From: Balneolales bacterium
GTDB lineage: Bacteria > Bacteroidota > Rhodothermia > Balneolales > Natronogracilivirgulaceae
DNA: 64,000 bases
Reading direction: 5' to 3'
NCBI GenBank assembly: GCA_007132975.1
Contig: SLNO01000024.1
Span: 16,258-80,257 of the forward strand
Part shown: positions 7,218-15,706 of the stretch, one piece after another
How the letters are laid out: each line of letters begins with the position of its first letter
Numbering within the stretch: position 1 is the stretch's first letter
Translations under genes and position numbers: made by a program
The notes under the pieces: generated by a model
Databases searched by the model: none
Told to the model about the DNA's origin: nothing
Seen by the model: the letters and a program-made list of their open reading frames with translations, nothing else

Positions 7218-8942
7218 ATGAAATTTTCATTAATTGCCATTTCTTTGCTCTTTGCGCTCTCGTTGACCGCCGCCGCACAAGATGGAGGATCAGCCGCGCA
7301 TCATCCGGAGCGAATCATGATCATGTTCCAAGAGCACAGCCTGGTTCCCGCTGAAATTCGGACGCATCAGAAATCTGCGGAACCAGGAGTTGCGGGTACG
7401 GTATCTCTGGATCAGTCACAGCGCTACCCGATGGCCGCCGCATTCATGGCAGACCTTGGGCTGACATCACTCCGGACTATGGTCCGGTCATCCAGGCGAC
7501 ACAAAACGGCAGTTCCCGGCAATACCGCCCGTGACCGGATGTTCATAGGTCTGGTTCAGGATCCTGCCCGGTTTGAGACCGTGCTTCAGCAGCTGCGCGC
7601 CCATCCCGAAATCGAATACGCGGAACCCGATTTCATAGGGCATGGAAGCGGGAAACGCAACCCAGGCGGGTTTGAAATAACCGTACCCCATGAACCCAAT
7701 GGACCCTTCGGAACGCTCTCAGATCTTTTTCCGAACGATCAGTTTTTTGGGTTACAGTGGGGACTCGAAAACAGCGGCCAGGCCATAGCTGAAGTTAATG
7801 GTGTGGCAGGGGAGGACATCAATATCATACCGGCCTGGAGCATTACGACCGGCAGCAGCGACATAATCGTTGCCATCCTGGACTCGGGCCAGCCCGACGA
7901 AGTTCCTGACTTCGGCGACCGGGTGGTGCCGGGTTACAATTTTGTGAGTGACAACAGCATAACAGTAGATGACCATGGCCATGGCACCAGTGTGGCCAGT
8001 ATTGCCCTGGCAACCGGAAACAACGGCGGAACCATGGCCGGCGTCGACTGGAACGCGAAGATCATGCCGATTAAAATCCTGGATGAGAACAATTCCGGAT
8101 TGTATTCCTGGTGGGTGGATGGCATTTACTGGGCCGTCGACAACGGGGCCGATGTCCTGAACATGAGCGTTGGCGGCAGCAGCCCCAGCAGCTTCATGCA
8201 ACAGGCCGTATCGGATGCCATTGAGAGCGGAGCCCACGTAATCGCCTGCATGATGAATGAAAACAATAATGTGCCGTTCATTCCTGCCTCATATGATGGT
8301 GTGGTTTCGGTCGGTGCCATCAACAATCTGGGTGCACGCGCCGTACCATTCTGTTGGGGCGGCGGCAGCAATTACGGCAGCCATATCGATCTTGTTGCGC
8401 CCGGTGACAGGATAGTAAGCCTGAGGAGTTCAGATCCGACGACAGCAGCATACTGGTGCGGAACCTCACAGGCGACACCCATGGTGGCAGGTGTGGTATC
8501 GCTGATGCTCTCCATCGACCCGGAACTCACAACCGCCGAAGTAAAGCAGATTTTGACCGAAACAAGCCGTGGAAACGGCAGCTGGAACCAGTTTACGGGA
8601 TGGGGCGTGCTTGATGCGCATGCCGCCGTGTCCAAAGTGCTGGAAATGCAGGAAACAGGGATTGCGCAGGAGTTGCCGTTAACGATGTTGCTGGACCAGA
8701 ACTATCCCAATCCATTCAACCCGACCACGTTCATAAGCTACCAGGTTCCCGAGCAATCCCACGTGACCCTCTCTGTGTATTCGGTTGATGGCCGGCGGGT
8801 TGCGGTTCTTGTGGATGGAGTCCAGGCTGCCGGGAGACATTCCGTGCCTTTTGACGCAACCGGTCTCGGCAGCGGAGTGTACCTTTATGAAATGATCAGC
8901 GGAGGCCAACGCAGCGTTCGCCAGATGACACTGGTCAAATAG
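7218..8942 (+). CDS. Secreted subtilisin-like serine protease (S8) with type IX secretion domain
   Basis: This 574-residue extracellular endopeptidase begins with a Sec signal peptide (residues 1-20, ending TAAAQ) and a propeptide-like region (~25-140). The catalytic triad is Asp222 (AILDSGQP), His255 (DDHGHGTSVA) and Ser417 (CGTSQATPMVAG); Asn347 is the likely oxyanion residue. The C-terminal ~85 residues (LLDQNYPNPFNPTTFISY ... SGVYLYEM ... MTLVK) are a type A type IX sorting domain, so the protein is expected to cross the outer membrane by the T9SS and be released or anchored at the surface. It is monocistronic, with a hairpin directly after the stop. The start is an ATG followed by AAATTTTC, with no Shine-Dalgarno sequence. 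Confidence 0.95.
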   Translation: MKFSLIAISLLFALSLTAAAQDGGSAAHHPERIMIMFQEHSLVPAEIRTHQKSAEPGVAGTVSLDQSQRYPMAAAFMADLGLTSLRTMVRSSRRHKTAVPGNTARDRMFIGLVQDPARFETVLQQLRAHPEIEYAEPDFIGHGSGKRNPGGFEITVPHEPNGPFGTLSDLFPNDQFFGLQWGLENSGQAIAEVNGVAGEDINIIPAWSITTGSSDIIVAILDSGQPDEVPDFGDRVVPGYNFVSDNSITVDDHGHGTSVASIALATGNNGGTMAGVDWNAKIMPIKILDENNSGLYSWWVDGIYWAVDNGADVLNMSVGGSSPSSFMQQAVSDAIESGAHVIACMMNENNNVPFIPASYDGVVSVGAINNLGARAVPFCWGGGSNYGSHIDLVAPGDRIVSLRSSDPTTAAYWCGTSQATPMVAGVVSLMLSIDPELTTAEVKQILTETSRGNGSWNQFTGWGVLDAHAAVSKVLEMQETGIAQELPLTMLLDQNYPNPFNPTTFISYQVPEQSHVTLSVYSVDGRRVAVLVDGVQAAGRHSVPFDATGLGSGVYLYEMISGGQRSVRQMTLVK

Positions 8943-8963
8943 CGTCCAGACAGGTCTGGACGC
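8942..8963 (+). terminator. Hairpin directly after the subtilisin stop codon
   Basis: GCGTCCAGAC-AG-GTCTGGACGC is a perfect 10-bp inverted repeat that begins on the last base of the stop codon. No T-tract follows on the + strand. It lies between convergent genes and may act as a bidirectional or factor-assisted terminator or as a 3'-end stabiliser. Confidence 0.5.
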
Positions 8964-9087
8964 GGCCTGAAAGCGACCTGCTGATTCGGCAAACTCTTCT
9001 GAAACAGAGTTTATATGCCTGAACAGGAGGTGCCATGTCCAATTGCAGGATGATTGGCCAGTACCGGCCGGTTGAAAAACCGTGAAC

Positions 9088-11895
9088 TTAATTCCGGTCC
9101 TGAAGCTTGCTGTCCAGCTCCTCAAGAAGCTCGCCGTAACGCGCCCAGTTGCCGTCGTTCATGGCCTGCCGCAGCTCCTGCCACAATGAACGAATCTCCT
9201 CCAGTTCGCGCTCCGAGACAGCGCTCACCGGACGGCGCGCGGCTGGATCCGTAACCGGCAGCGGCTCCTCCATCTGCGCGATCAGCTCATCTTCGTCTGG
9301 CATCCGCACCGGCATGACTCCTGGATCCAGGAAATCAAGCTCGTCGCCGAACAGGTCGATCATAGCTGCCCGAATGGTCGGCTGCATCGAAATATCGTCG
9401 CCCACGGCAACGATGACCCGTTGCAGCTGGGGAATGTCGTCGCGGTCGGCCAGCAGAAAAACCGGCTCCACATACATGAAGGAGTTTTCGATAGGCACCA
9501 CAAGCAGGTTGCCGCGGATCACCCGGGAACCGCGCTGGTCCCAAAGAGCAAGCTGCCGTGATATCTCGGGATCCTGGTCAATGCGTGACTCGATCTGCGC
9601 CGGTCCAAATATCAGCCGGTCCTTGGGCAGCCGGTAGGTGACCAGCTCGCCGTAGTGTTCGGGGTCGGATCGGGCCGCCATCCACGCAATCATGTTGTTC
9701 CGGCCCTCCGGTGTGAACGGACTGATGAGCATGAATTCCAGCTCCTTGCCGGAGTTGTCGCCGCCGGATACTTCACCACCGGCACTTTCACCGCCCGGGC
9801 TGTCTGGCAGATGGCCGAGTACGTAATACGGTTCCATGGTCATCCGTCGTCCGGCATACACCTCAAACGGCCGGCGCCAGCGGTCTTCGTCGTTGTAGAA
9901 GACACGCGGGTTGGTCATGTGGTAGCGGCTGTACTGTTCCATCTGCACCTCGAAGAGGTTGACAGGATACCGGAAATGCTCCTGGAGTCCGTAGGGGGCC
10001 TCATCCACCGGTATGAACATGTCGGGAAAGATCCTCTGGTAGATGCCGATGATCGGGTCGCTATTGTCGATCACATAGAACGTGACCGTGCCGTCGTACG
10101 CATCCACAGTCACCTTGACGGGATTGCGCATGTAGTTGATGCCGCGGTTGGGCTCCGAGTAGGGGAATTTGTTGGATGTGGTGTAGGCATCCTGGATCCA
10201 GATCAGGCGTCCGTCGTGCACCACCAGATAGGGATCCTCGTCGAGCTGCAGGAACGGGCTGACGCGGTTGATGCGGTCCTGCACCCCGCGCCAGATCTGC
10301 AGGCGGCTTTCCGGGGTGATGTAATCGGAGAGCAGGATGTTGATGTCGTTCAGTTCCCAGGCGAAGAGGAGTTTGCGCAGGAAACTGCTGATCGGGATGC
10401 CGCCGCGACCGGTGTAATGGTGGTAGACGTTGCCGTCGCCGGAGGGATAGTGCAGCTCCTCGGTGGTGGTGTTGACGATGAAATAACCCGGGCTGACCTT
10501 GCCGTAGTAAATCGCGGCGTTGTCGATGGGGATGTCGGGGTGGGTGACCGGCGGGAGGTCACGGGCGATCATTAGCGGTTCGCCCTGGCGGTTGGCGGCG
10601 TTCACCGGACTCATGGCAATGCCGAAGCCGTGGGTGTACTGCAGATGGCGGTTGACCCATGAGCGGGACCCTTCAGGCAGACGGGGCGAGAGTTCACGTC
10701 CGGCCAGCATCACCTGCTGCTTCTGTCCGTCAATGGTGTACCGGTCGATGCCGATGGTATTGAACTGGTAGTAGGGACGGATCTCCTGGAGCTGGCGGTA
10801 GGTCTGGATGAGCAGCCGATGGTCCCACAGGCGAATGTTCTCGATCGCTTGCTGGTTGTTGCGGATATCGTCCACGCGCAGGGTGTCGTCGGCGGGATAG
10901 TCGACTTCGCGGACACGGTCGAGCCCGAAGGCGAGCCGCGTCATGGCAATATTGTTCTCGATGAACGGCCGCTCCACCTCCAGTTCGTTGGGGTTGACGC
11001 GGAACTGCTGAACGGCGGAGGGGAGTAGGCCGCGCCCGATGATAAGCACCAGCACGGTAAGGGCCGCGGTGGCGATCATGACCTTGCCGAGCTTAATCCA
11101 CCGGCTCAGGAAAAGCAAGACGGCCAGCAGCGCAGTGAGGATGGAAGCCGCCCACAGTGCAGGCAGTTCGATGTTCACATGGGTGTAGCCGGCGCCGAAG
11201 ACAGCCCCATCCTCCCGGAAAAGGAGCTCGTATCGCGACAGGAAAAACCCGGCGGCAAGTATGAGAAGCCACAGGGCGGCGTTGAGCTTGAGGTGGTTGA
11301 GGGCGGGTGGATGGGCTTTGAGCCCTTGGCCGGGCCGGGCGCTGATCATGTCGGTGACGAAATAGACGACGGCCAGCAGGAAAGTGACGAAAAAGAAAAG
11401 TGCGGCGAGCGAGCCCTGGATCAGGTTGAGCAGGGGTAGCTGGAACATGTAAAAGCTGATTTCGCGGCCGAAGACCGGATCGGTGGCGCCGAAGGACTGG
11501 ACGAAAAAGAAGCGGAGGGCATCGTCCCAGCGGAACATGATGGCCAGGGAGAATATAAGCGCGGTGAACAGCCCCAAAAGGGTGAAGCCGTTGCGCATCC
11601 ATTTGAACTGGCGCTCGTACGGGACAGCAATGTTGAGACTGCCGGTGATCATGGAGACCAGCCGGGAGTCGCGCAGCAGGTGCGCAAGGTAGCGGAAGTT
11701 CAGCAACAGGTAGAGCGCCGCGATCAGGAATGATCCCGTGAAGAGCAGCAGTTGCGTACCCTTGAGCACCCGGAAGACGTCGGCGTACCCCAGCTCGCGG
11801 AGCCAGAGCCACTCCATGATCCAGCTGGAGAAGAGCATCAGCAGGATGATCGGTACGATGATGATAAGGGCAATGCGCAGGATTCGTAAGGTCAT
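9088..11895 (-). CDS. UPF0182 family integral membrane protein
   Basis: The 935-residue product has the layout of the UPF0182 (PF03699) family: about seven transmembrane helices in the first ~310 residues, then a large extracytoplasmic domain of about 600 residues. Family-type sequences include WLWLRELGYADVF near the N-terminus, NNIAMTRLAFGLD, THGFGIAMSPVN and GRGGIPISS-FLRKLLFAW. Function is unknown for the whole family. A Gly/Ser/Glu stretch (PGGESAGGEVSGGDNSGKE, residues ~735-755) interrupts the soluble domain, and the C-terminal ~60 residues are charged and probably coiled-coil. It is convergent with the protease and followed upstream by a repeat-containing spacer. Confidence 0.9.
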   Translation of the reverse strand: MTLRILRIALIIIVPIILLMLFSSWIMEWLWLRELGYADVFRVLKGTQLLLFTGSFLIAALYLLLNFRYLAHLLRDSRLVSMITGSLNIAVPYERQFKWMRNGFTLLGLFTALIFSLAIMFRWDDALRFFFVQSFGATDPVFGREISFYMFQLPLLNLIQGSLAALFFFVTFLLAVVYFVTDMISARPGQGLKAHPPALNHLKLNAALWLLILAAGFFLSRYELLFREDGAVFGAGYTHVNIELPALWAASILTALLAVLLFLSRWIKLGKVMIATAALTVLVLIIGRGLLPSAVQQFRVNPNELEVERPFIENNIAMTRLAFGLDRVREVDYPADDTLRVDDIRNNQQAIENIRLWDHRLLIQTYRQLQEIRPYYQFNTIGIDRYTIDGQKQQVMLAGRELSPRLPEGSRSWVNRHLQYTHGFGIAMSPVNAANRQGEPLMIARDLPPVTHPDIPIDNAAIYYGKVSPGYFIVNTTTEELHYPSGDGNVYHHYTGRGGIPISSFLRKLLFAWELNDINILLSDYITPESRLQIWRGVQDRINRVSPFLQLDEDPYLVVHDGRLIWIQDAYTTSNKFPYSEPNRGINYMRNPVKVTVDAYDGTVTFYVIDNSDPIIGIYQRIFPDMFIPVDEAPYGLQEHFRYPVNLFEVQMEQYSRYHMTNPRVFYNDEDRWRRPFEVYAGRRMTMEPYYVLGHLPDSPGGESAGGEVSGGDNSGKELEFMLISPFTPEGRNNMIAWMAARSDPEHYGELVTYRLPKDRLIFGPAQIESRIDQDPEISRQLALWDQRGSRVIRGNLLVVPIENSFMYVEPVFLLADRDDIPQLQRVIVAVGDDISMQPTIRAAMIDLFGDELDFLDPGVMPVRMPDEDELIAQMEEPLPVTDPAARRPVSAVSERELEEIRSLWQELRQAMNDGNWARYGELLEELDSKLQDRN

Positions 11896-12207
11896 GGCAA
11901 ATAATATTGGAAAATAGTCAGGGTTTTGTGCTCATCCGCAATGCCTTAAAAGTAACCAAAAGAGTGCGCTGGCCAAAGCAGTTTCTGATATAGACATGCC
12001 CTGGAGCCGCAGGCGGCATGTGGCGCTGGATTTAGCCGGTATCCCACCAGTGTCACAGACCACATGGCGAGGTGCATCCGATATCCCACCAGTGTCACAG
12101 ACCGTGTGGCAAGATGCAGCCGGTATCCTACCTGAGTCGCAGCGGTTTCCCCATTTCAGGGCAATGCTGATGCGTGTGGATGCGGCTCGCCTTTTGTCAG
12201 GTGGGCA
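11896..12207. other. Spacer of about 310 bases between UPF0182 and symporter genes
   Basis: This region holds the 42-bp tandem repeat described separately and otherwise no recognisable gene, RNA or promoter. A + strand open frame (11996-12262) crosses it but runs into the symporter gene on the other strand and is probably not coding. Confidence 0.6.
12037..12140. repeat. 42-bp imperfect tandem repeat, about 2.5 copies
   Basis: Units beginning at 12040, 12082 and 12124 share GTATCCCACCAGTGTCACAG (the third has TATCCTACCTGAGTCGCAG). The period is exactly 42 bases, i.e. 14 codons. In the open + frame this reads as repeated 'IPPVSQTxW' peptides. It may be a minisatellite or the remnant of a repeat-containing gene. 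Confidence 0.85.
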
Positions 12208-13716
12208 TCACTGTTGCTTCACTTCGCTGATGGCTTCGTCAAGGGAGGCCTCTTTGGTGTAGAAACGTCCCCACTTGGATTCCGGATCGTGCGGGGTGAG
12301 CAGGGAGACCACGATCAGGACCAGGATGGATGCGGATGCCGCCGGCAGGATGATGTACTGCTCGTTTAGCAGCTGCTCGCCGGTGGTGCTTACCAGGACG
12401 GAGTTGGCCACGGTGATGAAGAGGGTGACGCCCATACCGGTGGCGATGGAGGCCACGCCTCCGGCTACGGTGACCCGTTTCCAGAGAAAAGCGGCAAGCA
12501 GGGCGGGCGTGAGTCCGGCCCCGACCATCGTGTATGCCGTCAGGGCCATCGCCAGGATGGTCTGGAACTGCGTGAGCAGCAGGTAGGCCATGACACCGAG
12601 CAGCACGACCATCATCCGCTGGATCACGATGATGCGCTTGCCGTCAACCGACGGGTTGATGAACCGCTGGTAGATATCGCGGGTCAGGTTGGTGGATGGC
12701 GTGAGCAGGAAGCTGTTGCCGGTGGAGGTAATAATGGCGACGGAAGCCATGATGAGAAGGAGTCCGACCGCGAGCGGCAGGCCCACTTCGGCGCCGTAGC
12801 GGGCGGTGTGCAGGATGATGCGCTCAGAGTCGCCGCTGGCAAGGAAGAACTCGGAGGTGGAGGGCAACGCGTTGAAATGGCTGAAGGCGAAGATGGCCAG
12901 CGAAGCGAGGGCCGTCTCCACGATGATGGTGCCCACGACCCACCACATGACCGCCGTTTTAGCCGATTTTTCGTTGCGGGCGGAGAAAAATTTCTGGTAC
13001 ATGTTGGATTCGCCCAGCAGCAGGAAGAAGGTCGGCAGGAAGATGCCCATGGCCCACCAGAAGTTCTTTTCGCCGAAGACGGTGAAGTAGGACGGGTCCA
13101 GCGTGGCGGTGAGGTGCTCGGCCCCGCCGATGTTGATGTAGACCAGCGGCACGGCAATGATCACGGCCGCGGTGATGACGGCGCCGTTGATGATATCCAC
13201 CGAGACGATGGAGAGCATACCGGCAAAGGCGGTGAAGATGACGATGAAGCCGGCGGTGAGCAGCACGCCCTGCCATTCGGGAATGCCGGCGACCAGGTCC
13301 AGCACAAATCCACCCGCACGGAACTGATAGCCCACGATGGTGGTGTAGGCGATCACGATGACGATGGTGCCGAGGATGCGCGCCCATTTGTTGTAGCGCA
13401 GCTCGAGGATGTCGGGCACGGTGAATTCGGCGATTCGGCGCACGCGGGCGGCCAGGAAGAAGACGATGACGATCGCGACCCAGGCCCCGGCCGCCATCCA
13501 CAATTCGGAAAAGCCGATGTTGGCGGCGAGACCGGCCCCGGCGAGCAGGCTGCCCGATCCCATCCAGGTGCACAGGAGCGTGCCGACCAGCTTGGGGGTG
13601 GAGACGGAGCGTCCGGCCACCATGAAATCCTCCTGATTCTTGACCAAAAAGCTCTTCCATATGGAAATGGACATGAGCAGGACCAGGTAACCGATGACGA
13701 CAAAGAAAAAGATCAC
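12208..13716 (-). CDS. Sodium:solute symporter family transporter
   Basis: The 502-residue protein has about 13 hydrophobic helices and the SSS (PF00474) pattern. The N-terminal helix is followed by NQEDFMVAGRSV, then GTLLCTWMGSGSLLAGAGLA (sodium-site helix), RYNKWARILGTIV and the late segment DIYQRFINPSVDGKR. Such proteins import a solute with sodium; the substrate (sugar, amino acid, carboxylate) cannot be read. A charged cytoplasmic C-terminus ends EAISEVKQQ. It stands alone, with 141 bases to the next gene upstream. Sodium coupling would fit a marine or halophilic host, but that is inference. Confidence 0.9.
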   Translation of the reverse strand: MIFFFVVIGYLVLLMSISIWKSFLVKNQEDFMVAGRSVSTPKLVGTLLCTWMGSGSLLAGAGLAANIGFSELWMAAGAWVAIVIVFFLAARVRRIAEFTVPDILELRYNKWARILGTIVIVIAYTTIVGYQFRAGGFVLDLVAGIPEWQGVLLTAGFIVIFTAFAGMLSIVSVDIINGAVITAAVIIAVPLVYINIGGAEHLTATLDPSYFTVFGEKNFWWAMGIFLPTFFLLLGESNMYQKFFSARNEKSAKTAVMWWVVGTIIVETALASLAIFAFSHFNALPSTSEFFLASGDSERIILHTARYGAEVGLPLAVGLLLIMASVAIITSTGNSFLLTPSTNLTRDIYQRFINPSVDGKRIIVIQRMMVVLLGVMAYLLLTQFQTILAMALTAYTMVGAGLTPALLAAFLWKRVTVAGGVASIATGMGVTLFITVANSVLVSTTGEQLLNEQYIILPAASASILVLIVVSLLTPHDPESKWGRFYTKEASLDEAISEVKQQ

Positions 13717-13857
13717 AGTGAGTCTCCGTTGGTTGCGGGTGTGGAACGGGTCAGGCAGGCGGGATGGTCAGAACTCCCGGCGTAAGGTGTGATAATAAAT
13801 GAATGCGCGCATTTTAACAAGTAGGGAGGATGGCGGATGCTATTTCTGTCACGCATC

Positions 13858-14778
13858 CTAACGGATCACGAATGCGGAGTTGGCGCGGATGCCGATGCCG
13901 AGCAGGTGCACGCCTTCGGGGATGGCGGGGATGCCGCTGTCGTGCAGGTATTCGTAGCTGACTTGCACGCGGAATTCACCCCCGCTTCGGTGCAGGTTCC
14001 ATCCGGCGGAGAAGCCCCGGTTGATGTACAGGCCGCTGTCGAGGCTGATAATATTGATGCGTGAATCCACAAATGGCCCGCTGCCGTACGGGTTTTCCAT
14101 CCAGTGTGCCTGCAGGGTGAATTCGTTCTGGAGGTCGTTCCAGTCGGGGGGATGCTCCTCCAGTGCGCGCGGGTCGCGGCGGTCGTAGGTGATCAGATAG
14201 TTGTCGTAGGCGCCCATCAGGATCAGGTCGTTGTCGCGGAAAACCGACAGCGGTTGCTGGTAGCGTACGGTGACGCTGCTGAAAATAAGGGAGCGCTCCT
14301 CGCCGCGGTCCATGTTATCGATGTCGTGCTTGCAGCGGTGCAGGAAGCCAAGCTGCAGGTAACCCGGGTTCATACGCACGGTGTACAGCAGCCCTTCCTC
14401 CCAGAAAATGGCCCGTGGATTGAAGTTGATGTCGTTGTGCGGATCGGCGATGAACTGGATCTGTCCGGTAAGCAGAAGCGACTGGGAGCGGCCGTTGCGC
14501 CAGAGTTCCACGTATCCGCCCAGGTCCTGGTACCACAGGTGGTGGTCGTCGCTGCTGTAGGCGAAATGTCCGAAACCGGCCCAGCCGCCGAACGAGTGGA
14601 AGCCGCGGACTTCACCGTCGGGCAGGTGCAGCCGCTCGTCGAGCAGCGGGTTGATGATCAGGCTGCGGGTGGCCTGGCGTTGGGCTTCAGACTCGCCGGG
14701 GTGTGACACCAGGACGAGCGCAGCCGCAAAGCACGCAGCCAGCAGGGTTGTGGGGGATGCATTTCCGCGCAGGTTCAT
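13858..14778 (-). CDS. Predicted outer-membrane beta-barrel protein, unknown function
   Basis: This 306-residue product has a signal peptide (hydrophobic residues ~10-27, cleavage near SEAQ). The mature part is rich in alternating aromatic/polar strands: FAYSSDDHHLWYQDLGGYVEL, SLLLTGQIQFIAD, GYLQLGFLHRCKHDID, IINIISLDSGLYIN-type strands and a C-terminal strand ending in SAFVIR. It resembles beta-barrels of Bacteroidota/Balneolota that follow the 'H-x-W ... GFLH' pattern, but I cannot name a family. It is transcribed in the same direction as the downstream symporter gene, 141 bases away, so the two could be co-expressed. Confidence 0.7.
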   Translation of the reverse strand: MNLRGNASPTTLLAACFAAALVLVSHPGESEAQRQATRSLIINPLLDERLHLPDGEVRGFHSFGGWAGFGHFAYSSDDHHLWYQDLGGYVELWRNGRSQSLLLTGQIQFIADPHNDINFNPRAIFWEEGLLYTVRMNPGYLQLGFLHRCKHDIDNMDRGEERSLIFSSVTVRYQQPLSVFRDNDLILMGAYDNYLITYDRRDPRALEEHPPDWNDLQNEFTLQAHWMENPYGSGPFVDSRINIISLDSGLYINRGFSAGWNLHRSGGEFRVQVSYEYLHDSGIPAIPEGVHLLGIGIRANSAFVIR

Positions 14779-14862
14779 ATATGCCTCGCACTCTGCAGTG
14801 TTATGGGGGTTGCGCTCCTGTCCGTGTGGTATGGCTTGCCGATTTTGTGCACGATGTTCTGT

Positions 14863-15582
14863 TTATTTGCGCCTCGCCGCCAGGAAGGTCCATGCCTCGC
14901 CGAACGAGGGAATGAACACGCGCTGTTCCGTGAACTGGTGGAAATCGCCGGCAAGGGCCGATTCGATGTCGGCCATGATTTCATGACGGGCGATGCCGGT
15001 TTCCGGGTCGAAGGGCCTGGTGCCGCAGCACTGCATGTTGAGCATGCCGCCGGGTTTGAGGCTGCGGGCCACTTTCTGCATCAGTTCCTGAAGGAATTCA
15101 CGGCGGGACTGTCCCTCGCGCACCGGATCAATGGTCAGATCGTAGATTACACCGTCCAGATCCTGATGGGTGTCGATATACTCGAACACATCGCCGATGA
15201 TAACCTCCGCCTTGGGATGCTCGAAGGCGTCGCCGCAAAGGACGGGCAGGTACTCCCTCGAGAGGCGGGTTACCTCGGCATCGATGTCTATCATCACGGC
15301 CGATTCCAGATCGCGGCCCTGGTGCTGGTCAATATCCAGCAGCTCATGCAGCACCCCGCCATCGCCTCCGCCCAGGATAGCAACGCGACCGAAAGCACCA
15401 AGCATGATCAGCGGGCTCACCATGGCCACGTTGTAGGACCGGTCCGATTCGGATATCTGCAGATCGCCGTCGATGACCAGCTGGTTGCCGAATTTGGGAT
15501 GGTGGCGTATTTCGATCTCCTGCCAGGGGCTGGTGACCCGTGCGATCGGCGTGATTTCGTAATGTTGTATCTCCTGTGGCAT
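14863..15582 (-). CDS. Spermine-synthase-like aminopropyltransferase
   Basis: The frame is open further upstream, but ATG 15582 (MPQEIQHYEI) gives the 239-residue size and N-terminal beta domain of polyamine synthases. The nucleotide-binding glycine motif is LGGGDGGVLHELL. Where SpeE has 'DExxYHE', this protein has ISESDRSYNVAM. The catalytic-loop region reads VIYDLTIDPVR, and the end reads VFIPSFGEAWTFLAARRK. These match the C-terminal domain of animal spermine synthase (AESDLAYTRAIM; INDLTAVPI; VCVPSYLELWVFY) better than SpeE. It probably transfers aminopropyl groups to a polyamine. The gene is divergent from mnmE, with about 125 bases between starts. Confidence 0.8.
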   Translation of the reverse strand: MPQEIQHYEITPIARVTSPWQEIEIRHHPKFGNQLVIDGDLQISESDRSYNVAMVSPLIMLGAFGRVAILGGGDGGVLHELLDIDQHQGRDLESAVMIDIDAEVTRLSREYLPVLCGDAFEHPKAEVIIGDVFEYIDTHQDLDGVIYDLTIDPVREGQSRREFLQELMQKVARSLKPGGMLNMQCCGTRPFDPETGIARHEIMADIESALAGDFHQFTEQRVFIPSFGEAWTFLAARRK

Positions 15583-15706
15583 GGCGGGATGTGCTTTGGC
15601 AGGCCGGCGATGGTGACACACTTTGCCGGTGCAGGTTTGGTTTGTATCTTTGAAATCAGGTTTTTGCTGAAAATCCAAGCTTTCCAGAGCTAAATCTAAC
15701 AATAAC

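Noticed and set aside
9655..10575. Long + strand frame inside UPF0182 (and similar long frames opposite the symporter and mnmE genes)
   Set aside because: These are antisense shadows of a GC-rich gene, rich in His, Asp, Val and Gly, with no domain.
11996..12262. 88-codon + strand frame over the 42-bp repeat
   Set aside because: It overlaps the 3' end of the symporter gene on the other strand, has no recognisable domain and is explained by the repeat period being a multiple of three.
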